Part shown: positions 10,901 to 18,803 of the stretch, one piece after another
Position numbering within the stretch: position 1 is the first letter of the stretch
Layout of the letters: every line of letters starts with the position of its first letter
Source of the DNA: Symsagittifera roscoffensis
Taxonomy: Eukaryota > Xenacoelomorpha > Acoela > Convolutidae
Length of the DNA stretch: 60,000 nucleotides
Direction: 5' to 3'
NCBI RefSeq assembly: GCF_963678635.1
Contig: NC_087063.1
Coordinates: forward strand, 2,642,073-2,702,072
The notes under the pieces: model-generated
Told to the model about the DNA's origin: nothing
Seen by the model: only the letters and a program-made list of their open reading frames with translations
Databases searched by the model: none
Program-made: the position numbers and the translations under genes

Positions 10901-10970
10901 ATTTCCGCGTGCTTCCCTTGCTTAGCCTGGGAATTTTAGTAGTCGATCCTAACGAGTCCCTGCGCTGCAT
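1488..10970 (-). CDS. Gypsy-type LTR retroelement gag-pol polyprotein with C-terminal macro-like domain
   Basis: One frame of 3160 codons from ATG 10970 (open to 11030, but the first codon there is TTG). Residues are numbered from this ATG. Order: basic and acidic low-complexity N-terminus; coiled-coil-like stretch about 290-400; capsid-like helical region about 540-700; two CX2CX4HX4C zinc knuckles starting at C741 and C793; aspartic protease DTG at 1103; reverse transcriptase with LDL (D1523) and YVDDV 1588-1592; RNase H with acidic residues near 1738, 1783, 1808 and 1851; a low-complexity insert about 1860-2270; integrase HX4HX29CX2C (H2379 to C2417) and D2445, D2504, E2540 (spacing 58 and 35); acidic linker; macro-like domain 3012-3160. 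The order protease, RT, RNase H, integrase is that of Ty3/Gypsy elements. It makes particles, copies the RNA and inserts the DNA. At 3160 residues it is well above the usual Gypsy length. No internal stop was found, so it may be recently active. Confidence 0.95.
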   Translation of the reverse strand: MQRRDSLGSTTKIPRLSKGSTRKFRTRRSQTSFSSASDAFAEDESTKGQPDLSVIEMRLRSEKNLDGNQGRSAEAEPASETPVDPFDEGERTLIRPDFEPDGVLEREEVERTEETSERSEVEPREEVLYRGMSKSETKSYKWRKEPSPLTSAHSSLAKQSNNAMMSSMSPGEEQTFSKAKKSWKSLYDERMASLPTVGLTSSDDYPEITHPDVNFTPCPRNDMSREASSASPTRPMSDGITMGASSTFDRLMTSMHKQKGGASSSTRLQPQLTSSSLGLTPPLGAAGDISDMFAGVMNGLDELRRDMTKRIDQVDERAHHGRENLKDELTHVKSQARFDQAQLIRDTDQCLAESLAQANKESEEREARMTREIERLLNDHDNTYAQTMTGLERRLDAKSDLMMRKLDAILNGNNWQEHSNSRERSRHANVGDGTGNSARAQQGSRTNYEHRNKERPRAAPQRPGWTNPVPPEADATPETRLPTVPQVSSVPDLTTVSQDTTMYASMFEPLNRSLETFITKLSKSTERGERSRRTLKKPKSYKDESDGCIDTWIEVMKLHFEEENLSKKQECSALTSNLEGTALNCVMAKRANERDSARKIFDILLNRFGSGVQGHQAMVKFEKRRQRDEESIDKFLDDLELLRRRSNPDERISERNLAIASKFMDCVRSEELKTMLATHFTLSLDQVPTPDDLRMKSREYLLIKPRAQNRYSNYGNYSGTNTGANSSWYKPRDDMDKRRSCANCGSMDHHVSACSAYKQNMKAIGYFLEDADATDEDHEEYVRGLIMKYGPRCFFCNLEGHFKSDCTQFWDAVADAKHPRHDEALSGVKASRARLMNEAESRRKETTPSTFTTKKVKTWPDEGVASNLETESSSPLKVDYGLAARTALQNVKQDLATKEVEQWVRSELESTDLRESLNVLSKTTRAEDEKEPKKQGLKLNVISGKTFGVTKAGTKIMSIISVAGHQVVKNLSEPSEITLVHLDIYADYLKEKDPKLDSRAVRALLTTGGPRLMKVDGHYIDVHGPYPILMNVDGISIYTKAHITDANDQVGRIYIGQEELKVRRIGHNAMLEQDAVHIGCEADLAAHVLDVQGRQLSVKGLLDTGAVVSVMPVKTWTDMGFERSDLIPTNIRLAAANQGAIYVAGRTPIISLQLGGRHLWMSFLVVENLDESDQFILGRDFVRNFDVTIDLNDGLIRIKDPERKYEKRPLNKILINQAKVPIFLDRKVRLKPNQAVVATFRMRNLNELSNDRQVCLVPNPNSKSSAILGRSFSLTQSGLCVSALLNTEATTVTIQRGKKLGYALPLNTDFLSVENLKKFDVTKCPLHANQECIMKRVIELKSSRKLFSMKSETDDGLSSCSNFPERPTEAELAANKPVLPEIEHLKGKISDKELDSLRAVLNWNADVFSKHKADIGCCNFVEHEIEIEEGSVPHREGARRMTPNKSEACRKEIEMLMEYDMIEPSKSPWACGVVMAKKKGGQIRFCCDFRYLNAVTIKDAYPIPRIDESLSKLGDAKFFTTLDLGSAFWQVPLRKQDREKTGFACDLGLFQWKRMPFGLCNATATFQRLMAQALTSVTKKYGNLIMCYVDDVVIATPTLEDHIERLEEVFSCMKQAGLKCKPSKCEILRDSIKYLGRLVDKHGVRPDPEAVEAVLTWKAPKTDTQLMSFLGFANYYREFIKGYADKIYPMQRLMRNKGKKFTWTDEAQVSFENIKRELCEAPVLGMPTEKGMFVLDTDASVVAISGILHQEQEWNGRTVLRPIAYGSKVLSDTEMKYGAPKAEMFAVITFVEKYRAYLGSAPFKLRVDNRALAWLKTYSMDQSYIGRWIVRLDGYHMIIEHRTRDKHQNADSLSKKTEFYERLEEKQANQSEIKDGFSFLDKETYDKLPLTRWLDKSGHPIPGHPDLPVETAAEIKLLARGEPVPLDLLVRSNLVQQELTRLGINSIALLNKTVNVAPDVMGKLRDLLDREVNRHDLEWMETMQRLTVTEKTEKRPVSIRSRGVERDCRSIVNQLVTSMPKEVLLRTSFTEYGTSNQNQATEEVRIRSKSSFTRRVHFTDAKEEYEPSPDCSSMDETMSGESDTFEPVKDVSSDESDTFEPVQDDLSGERLTRPPRGRILSGESGSKRPMDRVLSGESRNISDNLEYDVEESVDSSSDSRPQSWNNTSETTSNSDVSEIAIHSLLVDWKQRGLDRETHQDPDRDRYTSDEEGTVVDNAADELELIAVSKRPTRLLPYGTVVRTNLEPSVQEATPLKKIWCVKLMDDAHAPEIMSGQMNVVKTYLKARYRLSDLLRAQRNDRMTSSLKRWIENGAPDKGDLEEDSYKILKQFYLKRKDLLYLNKDGIVACKRKEEDKVLYKYNSIVLPQLYQTELLFRSHDQMGHQGVDKVYNRIQKRFEWPGLKKACEKWIAACLSCQQAKDPRKLRFPLQSIESSGFNEVVQIDHQKICMTATGYNQVLVMIDHFTKYAEAAPCMTASAEETCDHLINVWIARHGCPITFQSDNGKAFVGDLTKELMKRSQVAQAHSTTYHPQTNGLVERQNRTLVSMLRVYCSRYMDDWDKHLPQVMGAYNSTEHSTTGISPHMMLTGHEKALPLTFFYPEYEGKRTAPQTYVRDVIRRQQDLNDLCRRNTQQAQIRQKRRFDKRTADAKAYSVGDYVWVFQEVVPPKGTKKLLKKWRGPFQITEVHQGGRFYRLSTGRAAHYENIKPHNASSEDWCTPADMQEGDYLIVDPACEVNERGNRDKNDGNEVVDDCDLPLDLELTERVEVDDETLPYAEENWDCPEQTEIDKGIQPDFPLTMETRQSKKGKNQKKYNPYGEDFVVDRIVVSEVIDSLVGLDEVAMLEEIDLVNDMDQDWIDDRSEPEVEFEPEAEQTHEQELTNLRVLEWLHDLPTDPKETILTIQDVDRDGVKYISHDNTESNWVAPDGPLRVPQSNLGLLDFGRSTGTSMDIFVRGVGVGLTHTENLIIKKLKSARETGELETEGENAKKPPFGRIFESYFDLPNHYSNNIVITDSDFILTERTCAIAITADVSFKTALPADFKREYKNIEFLWKQRPGVGGMIALPPVASQIPGKYLCFLVTKATDRQHVNPESLVLALTRLRDFLVERGVTSLSLPVYDPNRGKLHPRELYALVHVIFSETDIEVYLHKKYYLSIC

Positions 10971-11399
10971 AGTTTTGTACAAAATGAAAGTATTCGTAAT
11001 TTGATGGCAATGCAAACGTACCACAAACAAGATTTAGTTAAATCACTTAACGCTGCCTACTCGATTCCGTCAGTATCAAAATGTCTCTTAGATCTCTCAC
11101 GACTAAATCAGTGACTCAGCTAAAAATACACACAGGGTCTACCCAGTATTGATATAATGCTAACTCAACCCGGTTGTATAGTATAACAGTATCACTAAGT
11201 TTCCACAAGATATAATCGACACACAAAACACAATCGATAATCAGATAAGAATATCCTACAGGTGACAGCGACCTTTTGTCAGTATCAATTTATCGCCACA
11301 CAATTTATCAAGTCACTGCTTTGTTAAAATTAAACAATCTTCGATAAAAAGCAGTGATGATTCAGAAATAGATAAATAAATCTTAGTCTTAAAGAAAAA
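10971..11399 (-). other. Proximal leader of the retroelement
   Basis: This is non-coding sequence directly upstream of the polyprotein ATG, read on the minus strand. The frame is open to 11030 without an ATG. No clear primer-binding site, TATA box or repeat was identified. A CAATTTATC-like word recurs around 11287-11308. Confidence 0.4.
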
Positions 11400-11745
11400 G
11401 ACTTCCCCCAATCGGAACGATCCGAAAGAACGAAGCCCAGGACACAGTCTTCTCAAGTGGGTGTGTATTTGCCTAATACACCCACCGAGGTCTTCTTTTA
11501 GGTGTCCTGCGATTGCCCGAGCTGTCCTACTAAGTAGCTCAAGGCAACCTCTTGGTCGAAAATTCGTCAAATCTATGAAAAAGCTCTCCCACACTCGGAC
11601 TGCTCCAAGTGCACGAGAGTAGGGAACAATTCTTCTTCTCAAGTGGGTGTGTATTTGCTTAATACACCCACCGAGGTCTTCCTTTATTTGTTCCCGGATT
11701 GCCCGAACTTTCCTATTAAGTAGCTCAAGGCAACCACTCAACCAA
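11400..11745 (-). promoter_or_regulatory. Two tandem stem-loop modules in the retroelement leader
   Basis: Two diverged copies of a unit of about 187 bp lie head to tail (about 11400-11556 and 11580-11742). Each has an identical inner hairpin, GTGGGTGT pairing with ACACCCAC (11457-11464 with 11478-11485; 11643-11650 with 11664-11671). Each also has an 8-bp outer stem: CAGGACAC/GTGTCCTG at 11438-11445 and 11502-11509 in one copy, GGGAACAA/TTGTTCCC at 11622-11629 and 11688-11695 in the other. Four of the eight outer pairs differ between copies and every difference is compensated on the other side. A minus-strand frame of 142 codons spans both copies but starts with TTG and has no internal ATG, so a folded RNA (packaging, dimerisation or translation control) is more likely than a peptide. 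The function is inferred. Confidence 0.65.
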
Positions 11746-14700
11746 AATCACAATAAAAAAAAAAAAAAATCTTGTTCGGGTACTTCTAATACACCCAATA
11801 TAGAATCCAAAGTTGATCACGAATTTCCGGGTCAGAATGGGTTCTTATGACCCTGATAAGCACGCCTAATATCCTAATATGATCCTAATTAAATGGATAT
11901 TTTCCGTTTCCCAAATTGCCACAGAAGGTTTACTCAAGTCTCTTACAAGGAGGGTCGCTAGAAGGTTTAAGACACTCCGGAGGGTTACCTCGGAGGGTAC
12001 CTCAATCACTCAAGTTACTTAGGAGGGTATCTTAATCACCCAAGTTACTTCGGAGGGTCCCCCTAAATTTACTAAGGAGGGTCAATAAGATGCTTAATAC
12101 GCTCCGGAGGGTCACTTCGGAGGGTACCTCCAAAATTTTCAAATTTTCTGATCTCACTTGGAAGGTTCTCCTACTAGCTTCAAAAAGCGTCAAAATAAGC
12201 TAAGAGTTCTAGGGGGAGCTGTTTCAACTTCTTAGGGTGATCTCGTGGAAATTTTCCACTAAGGAGGGTTGCTAAAGGGCTTAGCTGACTCCGGAGGGTC
12301 ACTTCGGAGGGTTCCCCAAAATCAAGAAAAAGGGTTAAATCACCGCAGTAAAGCCTCTGAAAGCGGTCTACCTGACTTAAAACTAGGTTGGCTGACACGG
12401 TCAACCTTCCCAGTTGAATAAAAAGATGTTTTGATAAAATTTTCTGCCGCTCGGAGGGTTGCCCGTTACTTGGACCCTCCGAACCAACAAATTCTAAAAA
12501 AATTTTCTTTTCCGAAATAATCAACCCAAAAACGGTTGCGATTCGGAAAAGTGGTCAAAAACGTCGACTTATGGTACCAAAATTATCCCGATCGGATAAC
12601 TAGTCTTTGAGAAATCGCCAAAAACGCGTTCGTCAAAATGGCCTTTTTCACCACCTGTATAGGATCTGAAAGACTTTTTTCGCAATTCCGGTCGAAAGTG
12701 CCTAAAAATACTTGAAATGAGCGTAGTAGCCCTGTACGGCACTGGAATAATGCAAAAAACCGGACCAAAATTGGTTTAGAAACAAAAATTTGGCCAAAAA
12801 CTATCAAATTTGGACCCTCCGATTCCTTCCTTTTCCAAACCTTAAGTCGTTAGCTCTATCCACGGAGCTACTCGGAGGGTTACCCAAAAATTTCTCTAGT
12901 AACCGAGCACGTTATGCTAGCACGCTCCTAACGCAAAAAATTTTATTGCTCTAACTCTAAAAACTCAAAAACTCGATCCCCAAAACAGATTGACAAAATA
13001 CAGAAAATTATCAAAATTTTGGTCGAAAAATTCTCGTTTTTCTAACTTCCACTGAATCTTTGCTCACGCGGTTTCTTTAATAAAGGGGATCGAACTACGT
13101 GGCTACTCTCTATATAAAAGCTTTTTGCCTATCGGAAAAGCTCGGATATCCGAAAATTTGGGGGTCTACAGTTTGGTCGAAAATTGGTAATTTTCGACAA
13201 AAAATGGGTGTTTCTTGGGTCTAAATAGGAGATAAGTAATATATAGTAAGGACAATAATCTATAAATAGTCGTTAATAAATAGTACTATACCCTCCTTTG
13301 CACCAAAATATTCGAATTAAGACCCTTAACTCGGAAATTTGTAATCGATGTAGGGTACAATCGGACCGCGCCAATCGTGCCCCCCACCACTTAAGTTTTA
13401 AGGAAATAGTACCCGAACGATACTAAAATTGCTTTAACGATACCCAACAGTCGTTGCGGATGTTGTCCTTGATGTCCCTGTTGAGTGTGGAACACGTTGA
13501 TCAGCCTGCCACTCTACCCTCCGGTCACCGGCAAAATCACCATTAACGTGCTTAAACACTCAAATTACACTCGAGGGAGGGTACCCAACCCTTCACCAAA
13601 ACACACAATCTCTCTATCAGAAACGATATAAATCAATCTGAAACAACAACAAATAGGAAGGTCTTATCACATCTCGTCCGGAAATAACATATAAACTGTC
13701 ACTTTATGTTTTTTACTGTTTTTGGTCTTTTTTGGATTTTTTTACTGTTTTTTTGTACTTTTTTGTTTTTAAATAAATTTATTTTTGGCTTTTTCTTGGT
13801 TATACACTATTTTTGTTTGGTTTTACGCTTTCTCTTTAATTGTTTCTGGTCCTGGGACCTCAGGACAAGCGGGCTCTAGATTTCCCACCTAACCCTCCGG
13901 CCCCCGGAATTTTCGGTGTTAACTAAGTTAAAAAGCTAAATTGCACTAGACGGAGGGTACGCACCTTCCCCCTAGTACAATAACGGTCATTAAGGCCTCT
14001 AACTCGGGCATACGCCCGGAGCGGAGGGTACGTCGCTGAAACGCTTGCTGATCATGATGGTTTCATGCCTTTAACAGGCCCACCCAGGAGCGCCATAAAA
14101 ACGTCTATGTAACATTCGCCCAAATATCACACAGCGACGGAGCGTAGAAAAAGTACCTATCAACGACTGGCAGGCGTCAGTTACCTTAATTCTACTCGTT
14201 TTTCACCGTCTCGACCTTGCCAGTTGATTTTCTGGTCTGTTTAGGGCAAAGTAAAAAGTTACCATTTTTAGGCCATCAGTCAAACGACTTTTGATCAGCT
14301 TTCGTTTGCATGCGAACACAACCACATAGCTGAGTCTCGGATCCTCAGACTACGTGATTGTCATTAAAAACACGGCTCGAACAACCTATTTTTATATGTT
14401 TTTGTGTGACAGTTTTATATTAAATCCATTGGAGATGGATTGACCCTTTCCTTTTTCTATCTACTCATGTCCTGAAATATCAAATAATATCGGTGCTTAA
14501 TTAAGATCTAGGACATTACAGCAGCTGTTGTAGTCAGTTTTCACAGTCCCTTCACATATAACAGTCTCTGGGGGACCAAGCCTCCGCTCCCGTGATTTTC
14601 TTGAGATAACACTCTTATCTCCTATATTTCGTGTCCCGGGAGGGTTCCGTGGTATTTCTCTTCCCCCCACTGAAGCCTCCGTCTCCACAAATATCAGTCG

Positions 14701-14950
14701 CTAAGGTCCTTATCGTGTGTTCTTGCCACGATAAGAGGCTCCGTGTTTTTCTGTCTCTGATACAACTGTTCTTCACAATCTATATCGTGGTTCTGATTTT
14801 CGTCTTTTTTATTCAAAATGGCCGTCTTTTTTCTATTTCTCAGAAATGTTCTTCTTCCGATCGAAATTTTAAAAATAAAAATTCTAGAACATTCTGACCC
14901 TCCGTCGCAACACTTTTCTGTTCATAAGGCCCTTAGTCACTTTTATTTCT
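11746..14950 (-). other. Distal leader or LTR region of the retroelement, rich in GGAGGGT motifs
   Basis: About 3.2 kb without a convincing coding frame. By eye it contains about 17 GGAGGGT on the plus strand (first at 11949) and 6 ACCCTCC (last near 14898). The motif is often preceded by C or T-C (TCGGAGGGT) and followed by TACC or TCAC, with the densest cluster at 11949-12310. GC content is higher than in the flanking DNA, and a poly-A run sits at 11755-11769. The region probably includes the 5' LTR and untranslated leader, but the matching 3' LTR is outside the window, so LTR ends cannot be drawn. Confidence 0.5.
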
Positions 14951-14989
14951 GTCGCGGGAAGGTTATGCTGTGTCATCTGGCAGAATGGC

Positions 14990-15127
14990 ACAAAATTTCA
15001 AACTTTAGAAAAAAGATTTTCGTTTAGTTTTATTTAATTTAGTTTTTTTAATGTTATTACTGCTGCTCCATAAACCTTAAAGGTATTCGGAACATTCAGG
15101 GTTTCGTCCTGATACGAGCAGTCTTGT
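14990..15127 (+). repeat. Truncated copy (tail only) of the 0.5-kb hairpin-ended repeat
   Basis: It ends with a diverged hairpin (CAGGGTTTCGTCCTG) followed by ATACGAGCAGTCTTGTT, the same terminus as the copy at 15128-15629. It abuts the head of that copy directly, giving a tail-to-head junction at about 15127. The body is missing. Confidence 0.65.
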
Positions 15128-15629
15128 TGTTCCGACTTTCGATAAGAAAGTAACGGAATATTTGTGCTCGGGGTGGGGTTTTTTTTTCTTCAGACAACTT
15201 TCGACTTTTTAACTAGCCATTTTTACGTCATTTTATGTCATTCGAAAAGTATCGTTGTCCTGAGCTCAAATTTGAAAAGATATTTCACCTGTGATCTTTT
15301 TTCGTAAAGTTCCGGGGGTTTAAAGATTACCATTTTGGCCAATTTGGGACAATTAACGCGCGATATATTTCGCACTATGAACGCGTAGGGGGAGAGTTAA
15401 TCCGGGTTAGAAATCGTTTCAATTTGGTTTAAAATAACACGGAGCAAAATCTATTCTTTTGTATTTTATATGGCGTGTGGGGGGATGATTTAAATTTAAA
15501 AAAATTCAAAATTGTTTTTTTATTCATTTTAATTTAATTCAATTAATTTTTCCATGTTATTACTGCCCTAGAGACCTTAAGAGGCAGTCGAAACATTCAG
15601 GGCCTCGCCCTGACACGAGCAGTCTTGTT
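15128..15629 (+). mobile_element. 0.5-kb non-autonomous element, Helitron/Helentron-like ends (copy 1)
   Basis: It begins with TTCCGACTTTCGATAAG, which contains a palindromic ACTTTC/GAAAGT, followed by GGAATATTTGTGCTCGG. It ends with a GC-rich hairpin (CAGGGC-CTC-GCCCTG) and ACACGAGCAGTCTTGTT. There are no long terminal inverted repeats and no obvious target-site duplication. The middle carries a conserved nested palindrome (ACGCGCGATATATTTCGC). Related copies lie at 18300, 19834 and 27055. A 3' subterminal hairpin followed by a fixed short tail is typical of rolling-circle elements; this assignment is an inference. Confidence 0.65.
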
Positions 15630-16139
15630 AGTGTTGCAATTTGTGTCTTATAGGGAATTGATATGATCAAATAGCATGCCTCAGTTTGGTTTGCCAATGC
15701 GGTATAATTGGCAACACATTAACAGTTTACATTCAGATTTCGCTATCAAACGTACAATCATCAAAGCGCGCATACACTAGTGCAGAAGGTTGCCAATGTA
15801 GCGTTTTTCGATCCACCAGAACTCAAAAAGCTAGCAAGTACACACAGAAATTGGTCTCAATAAAAAAAAGGTAATTTCTTTTTGTTGCTTTTTTTGAGAG
15901 TTGGAGCAACAGTTATACGTTTTTTGTTCCAGTGGACATAAAATTACAGGTTAAATACGGTTAGTTCAGTCAGTTATCTTAACACTCAACCTTTCTTTTG
16001 AGTTTTGTTTCCAGAGCTTTTTGAGTTTGCTTTATTTAAGTATCAAGCCATATTTTAATGCTATTAAATTTAGTTCCAAATTGTGATGGAGACACTTGAA
16101 ATAATCATTCAACTTTCCATGCGGAAAAAGGAGGTCAGG
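15630..16139. other. AT-rich intergenic DNA
   Basis: No gene recognised. A 22-bp palindromic block, TGCCAAT...ATTGGCA, lies at about 15692-15713, and TTGCCAATG recurs near 15788. The rest is low-complexity AT-rich sequence. Confidence 0.4.
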
Positions 16140-16440
16140 AGAAAACTGTTCGGGTCGTTTAGTTTTTGCTCCAAACATGTTTCGACATTTTTTACTAACT
16201 AATTTTGATGAATCTTTTAATGATACAGTCTAAGTGCTATCGATGTCATAAGCTCGAATTGAATGAAACATTTCAACTGTGATTATTTTTGTGACGTTAT
16301 GAGGGCTTGAAAATAGCTAACTTGGCCAATTTGTTACATTTAACGCACAATATGCCTCCGTCTATAACGCGTTGTGTAATAAATTTTACTAATTTAGGAG
16401 GTGTTTGAAAATTTCTAATTTGGGATCAGATATTTGCACC
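16140..16440 (+). repeat. Strongly diverged copy of the 0.5-kb repeat
   Basis: It follows copy 1 in order but with many changes: CTCCAAACATGTTTCGAC, AAGCTCGAATTGAATGAAAC, TTTCAACTGTGATTA, GGCCAATTTGTTACATTTAACGC and CTATAACGCG. Both ends are lost. Confidence 0.5.
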
Positions 16441-17375
16441 AAATTTCCAGTTTCTTTTTAACGCTTGTATCGTAGGCGCAAAAAGCGGCTGAAAAGCACC
16501 ACAGAATATATAGAAGCAAGATATCTCATCTAGTTTTGCGTTGCTAGGCTCAATTATCCTCTTTTCCAGTTGACGTTTTATAGGGGAATTTTTTTTAAGC
16601 TAGAAACTGCTAAAAACAACATATGACAGCAAATGGGCACTTTTGAAGCTTCTCATTTTTAACCAACATTTATCGCAGGCAATTACGATTTTTTAATCTA
16701 GTGTTCGGGATTACAAACAGTTTTACAAATGGAACAAATGCGCCAACAATTTGTTCTTAAAAAGTTTTTAATTGAACTATCCCTGGAAAATATCTATCAC
16801 GGTATAAAAACAAAGGTCCTGCGGTAAAACGATGAATCTGTTAATATTTTACTCCTTACAACAGGTGAAATATTTTGTTCCGAACAATTAAAATGATTTT
16901 ATTTTTTTAGTCTGATTTTCGTTATGCTTTTGCAGCCAAAAAGATATTTTCCCAATTTGGCACAGCACGCGAAGTAAATACGCAGAAATAATTCAAACTC
17001 CAGTTTTTTGTTTCAACCACCTAACAAAGTGAAATGAAAAAAAAAAACTATACACAGGATTCAACTCATTTTTTATTTCGATTTTAAAAAAACAATTAAG
17101 AAAGCTTGCAGTGGTTTAATTAAAGATTCATATTTACGCTCTTTCAGTCGTGTTTTAGGTTACAAAAAAAAATAGAAAAAATGTCTCACTGTCCAGAAAA
17201 TTGTGTTTGAATTGGCCAGATAAACTGTCTCAAATTACAAGCCAAACTTCAATTTGGTGATTCTATCGCAAGATTTTCTGATTCAATTCCTCTCCGTACA
17301 AAAACAAAAATCAAGAAAAAAACATATTTTTGAATTGCTGTATTTGAATCATGGTGGTCGAAATTTTCTGTACTA
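16441..17375. other. AT-rich intergenic DNA
   Basis: No gene, RNA or repeat structure recognised apart from homopolymer A/T runs. Confidence 0.35.
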
Positions 17376-18265
17376 CAGTCAAAAACAAAAATTGTTGGCA
17401 TAATTTGGAATTTAACAAAATTGCACAATTTTGTTTGACTTTTGCACTGTTTTTTCTATAACTAAAAAAGGTTCACGGTTGAAAATTCGACATATGATTG
17501 ATGAAATTCCTTTTTAGACAATAGCCCGATAAAAAATTGTTCAAAATTGATTTTACGGCGGCGTTTAGCCATTTAAATAGAAGGCCACAGAAAAGTGTTC
17601 AAAAATTTCCCCGTAAACAGCTCGAGTATGCAGTTTGAAATTTTGGACCTAAAATATTCATTAAAGCAAAAAATCTTAGCTAGCTCTCATATTAGGTTTT
17701 TTTTCCTGGTATTCTCAGCTACAAAACAAAAAGTAAGTCCGATTTAGCGCAATTTACTATGAAAAATTGCTGATTCTTCAGATATCTTCCAGGCCCTCAT
17801 GTATGTTATATTTCACATAAAAATTCTAAAGACTTTTAAAAGCTTTTAGATCAAAGATAACTGAAATTATATAGTAAATTGCACTAAATCGGAGTTATTA
17901 TCGTTTCGTAGCTGAGTAGTTTTTGTATTCCTTTTTAGAAAAATAAACCTTATTTGAGTACCTAGATGAGATCTTTAGCTTTCCAACAATCTCTTTTAAG
18001 TGAACCATTTTAAACTGCTTGTGCTGTTTACTGGGTATTTTTTGGTATTAAAAACACCCTATGATGCCCTCTAATTAAATGACCAAACGCCACCTTTAAA
18101 TCAATTTTTTGCGGTATTATATTCACCTATTGCCTAAAGAAGAGTTTCATCAATCATAATGTCAACCTTTTTTACTTGTAGAGAAAACTGCGCAAACGTG
18201 AAAACATTTTCATTAATTTCATCGCTTGAGTTCAAAAATGCACCAACTGTTTTTATACTTGACTG
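17376..18265. mobile_element. Foldback (palindromic) Tc1/mariner-type MITE, 890 bp
   Basis: The ends begin CAGTCAA and are flanked by TA on both sides (17374-17375 and 18266-18267). The two halves are inverted copies of each other along most of their length. The left arm ATGATTGATGAAATTCC (about 17490) is matched on the opposite strand by ATGATTGATGAAACTC (about 18150), and the left arm AAATTGCTGATTC region by the right arm around 17870-17940. The centre is near 17810. There is no transposase frame. CAGT-type ends and TA target duplication are known hallmarks of Tc1/mariner elements; mobilisation in trans is inferred. Confidence 0.8.
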
Positions 18266-18299
18266 TACTTGGAAAGCAACAAAAAATTCCTGTTAAGTC

Positions 18300-18803
18300 A
18301 ACAAGATTACTCGTATCAAGGCGAAGCCCTGAAAAATTCGACTGCCTTTTAAGGTCTACGGAGCAGTAATGACAAGAAAAATTTAAATGTGATAAAATTT
18401 AAAAAAATTTTTTTTTTAAATTTTCTTATAAAAATATCCCCCAACACGCCATATTAATTGTAAAATGAGAGATTTTGCTCCTATTAACGAATCAATTATG
18501 GCATAGAAGCTTCCTTGATCCAATTTAGAGCGATTTTTAAGACGGAATATTTCTCCGCTTACGCGTTAATAGCGCGAAATATCTCGCGCGTTAATTGTCC
18601 CAAATCTTCAAACCCTCATAACTCTTGGAAAAAAAACCACAGCTGAAATATCTTTCCAAATTTAAGCTCAAGACAACAATAGCTTTTGAGTGCTTTAAAA
18701 AAATCCGTCAAAAATGGCTATTTAAATTTCGAAATTTGTGTGAAGAAAAAAACCCACCCCGAGCACAAATTTTCCGCTACTTTCGTTACGAAAGTCGGAA
18801 CAA
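18300..18803 (-). mobile_element. 0.5-kb Helitron/Helentron-like element (copy 2)
   Basis: Inverted relative to copy 1. Its hairpin end (AAGGCGAAGCCCTG) is at 18318-18332 and its other end is TACTTTCGTTACGAAAGTCGG at about 18777-18797. The internal nested palindrome around CGCGTTAATAGCGCG is intact. A 61-codon open frame inside it is not conserved in the other copies and is taken as chance. Confidence 0.65.

Noticed and set aside
10971-11030. Extension of the polyprotein by 20 residues to 11030
   Set aside because: The first codon there is TTG. The first ATG, at 10970 with A at -3, is the more likely eukaryotic start.
11313-11741. A 142-codon minus-strand frame with two similar halves
   Set aside because: It starts at TTG, has no ATG, and its repeat is better explained by the duplicated stem-loop module with compensatory changes.
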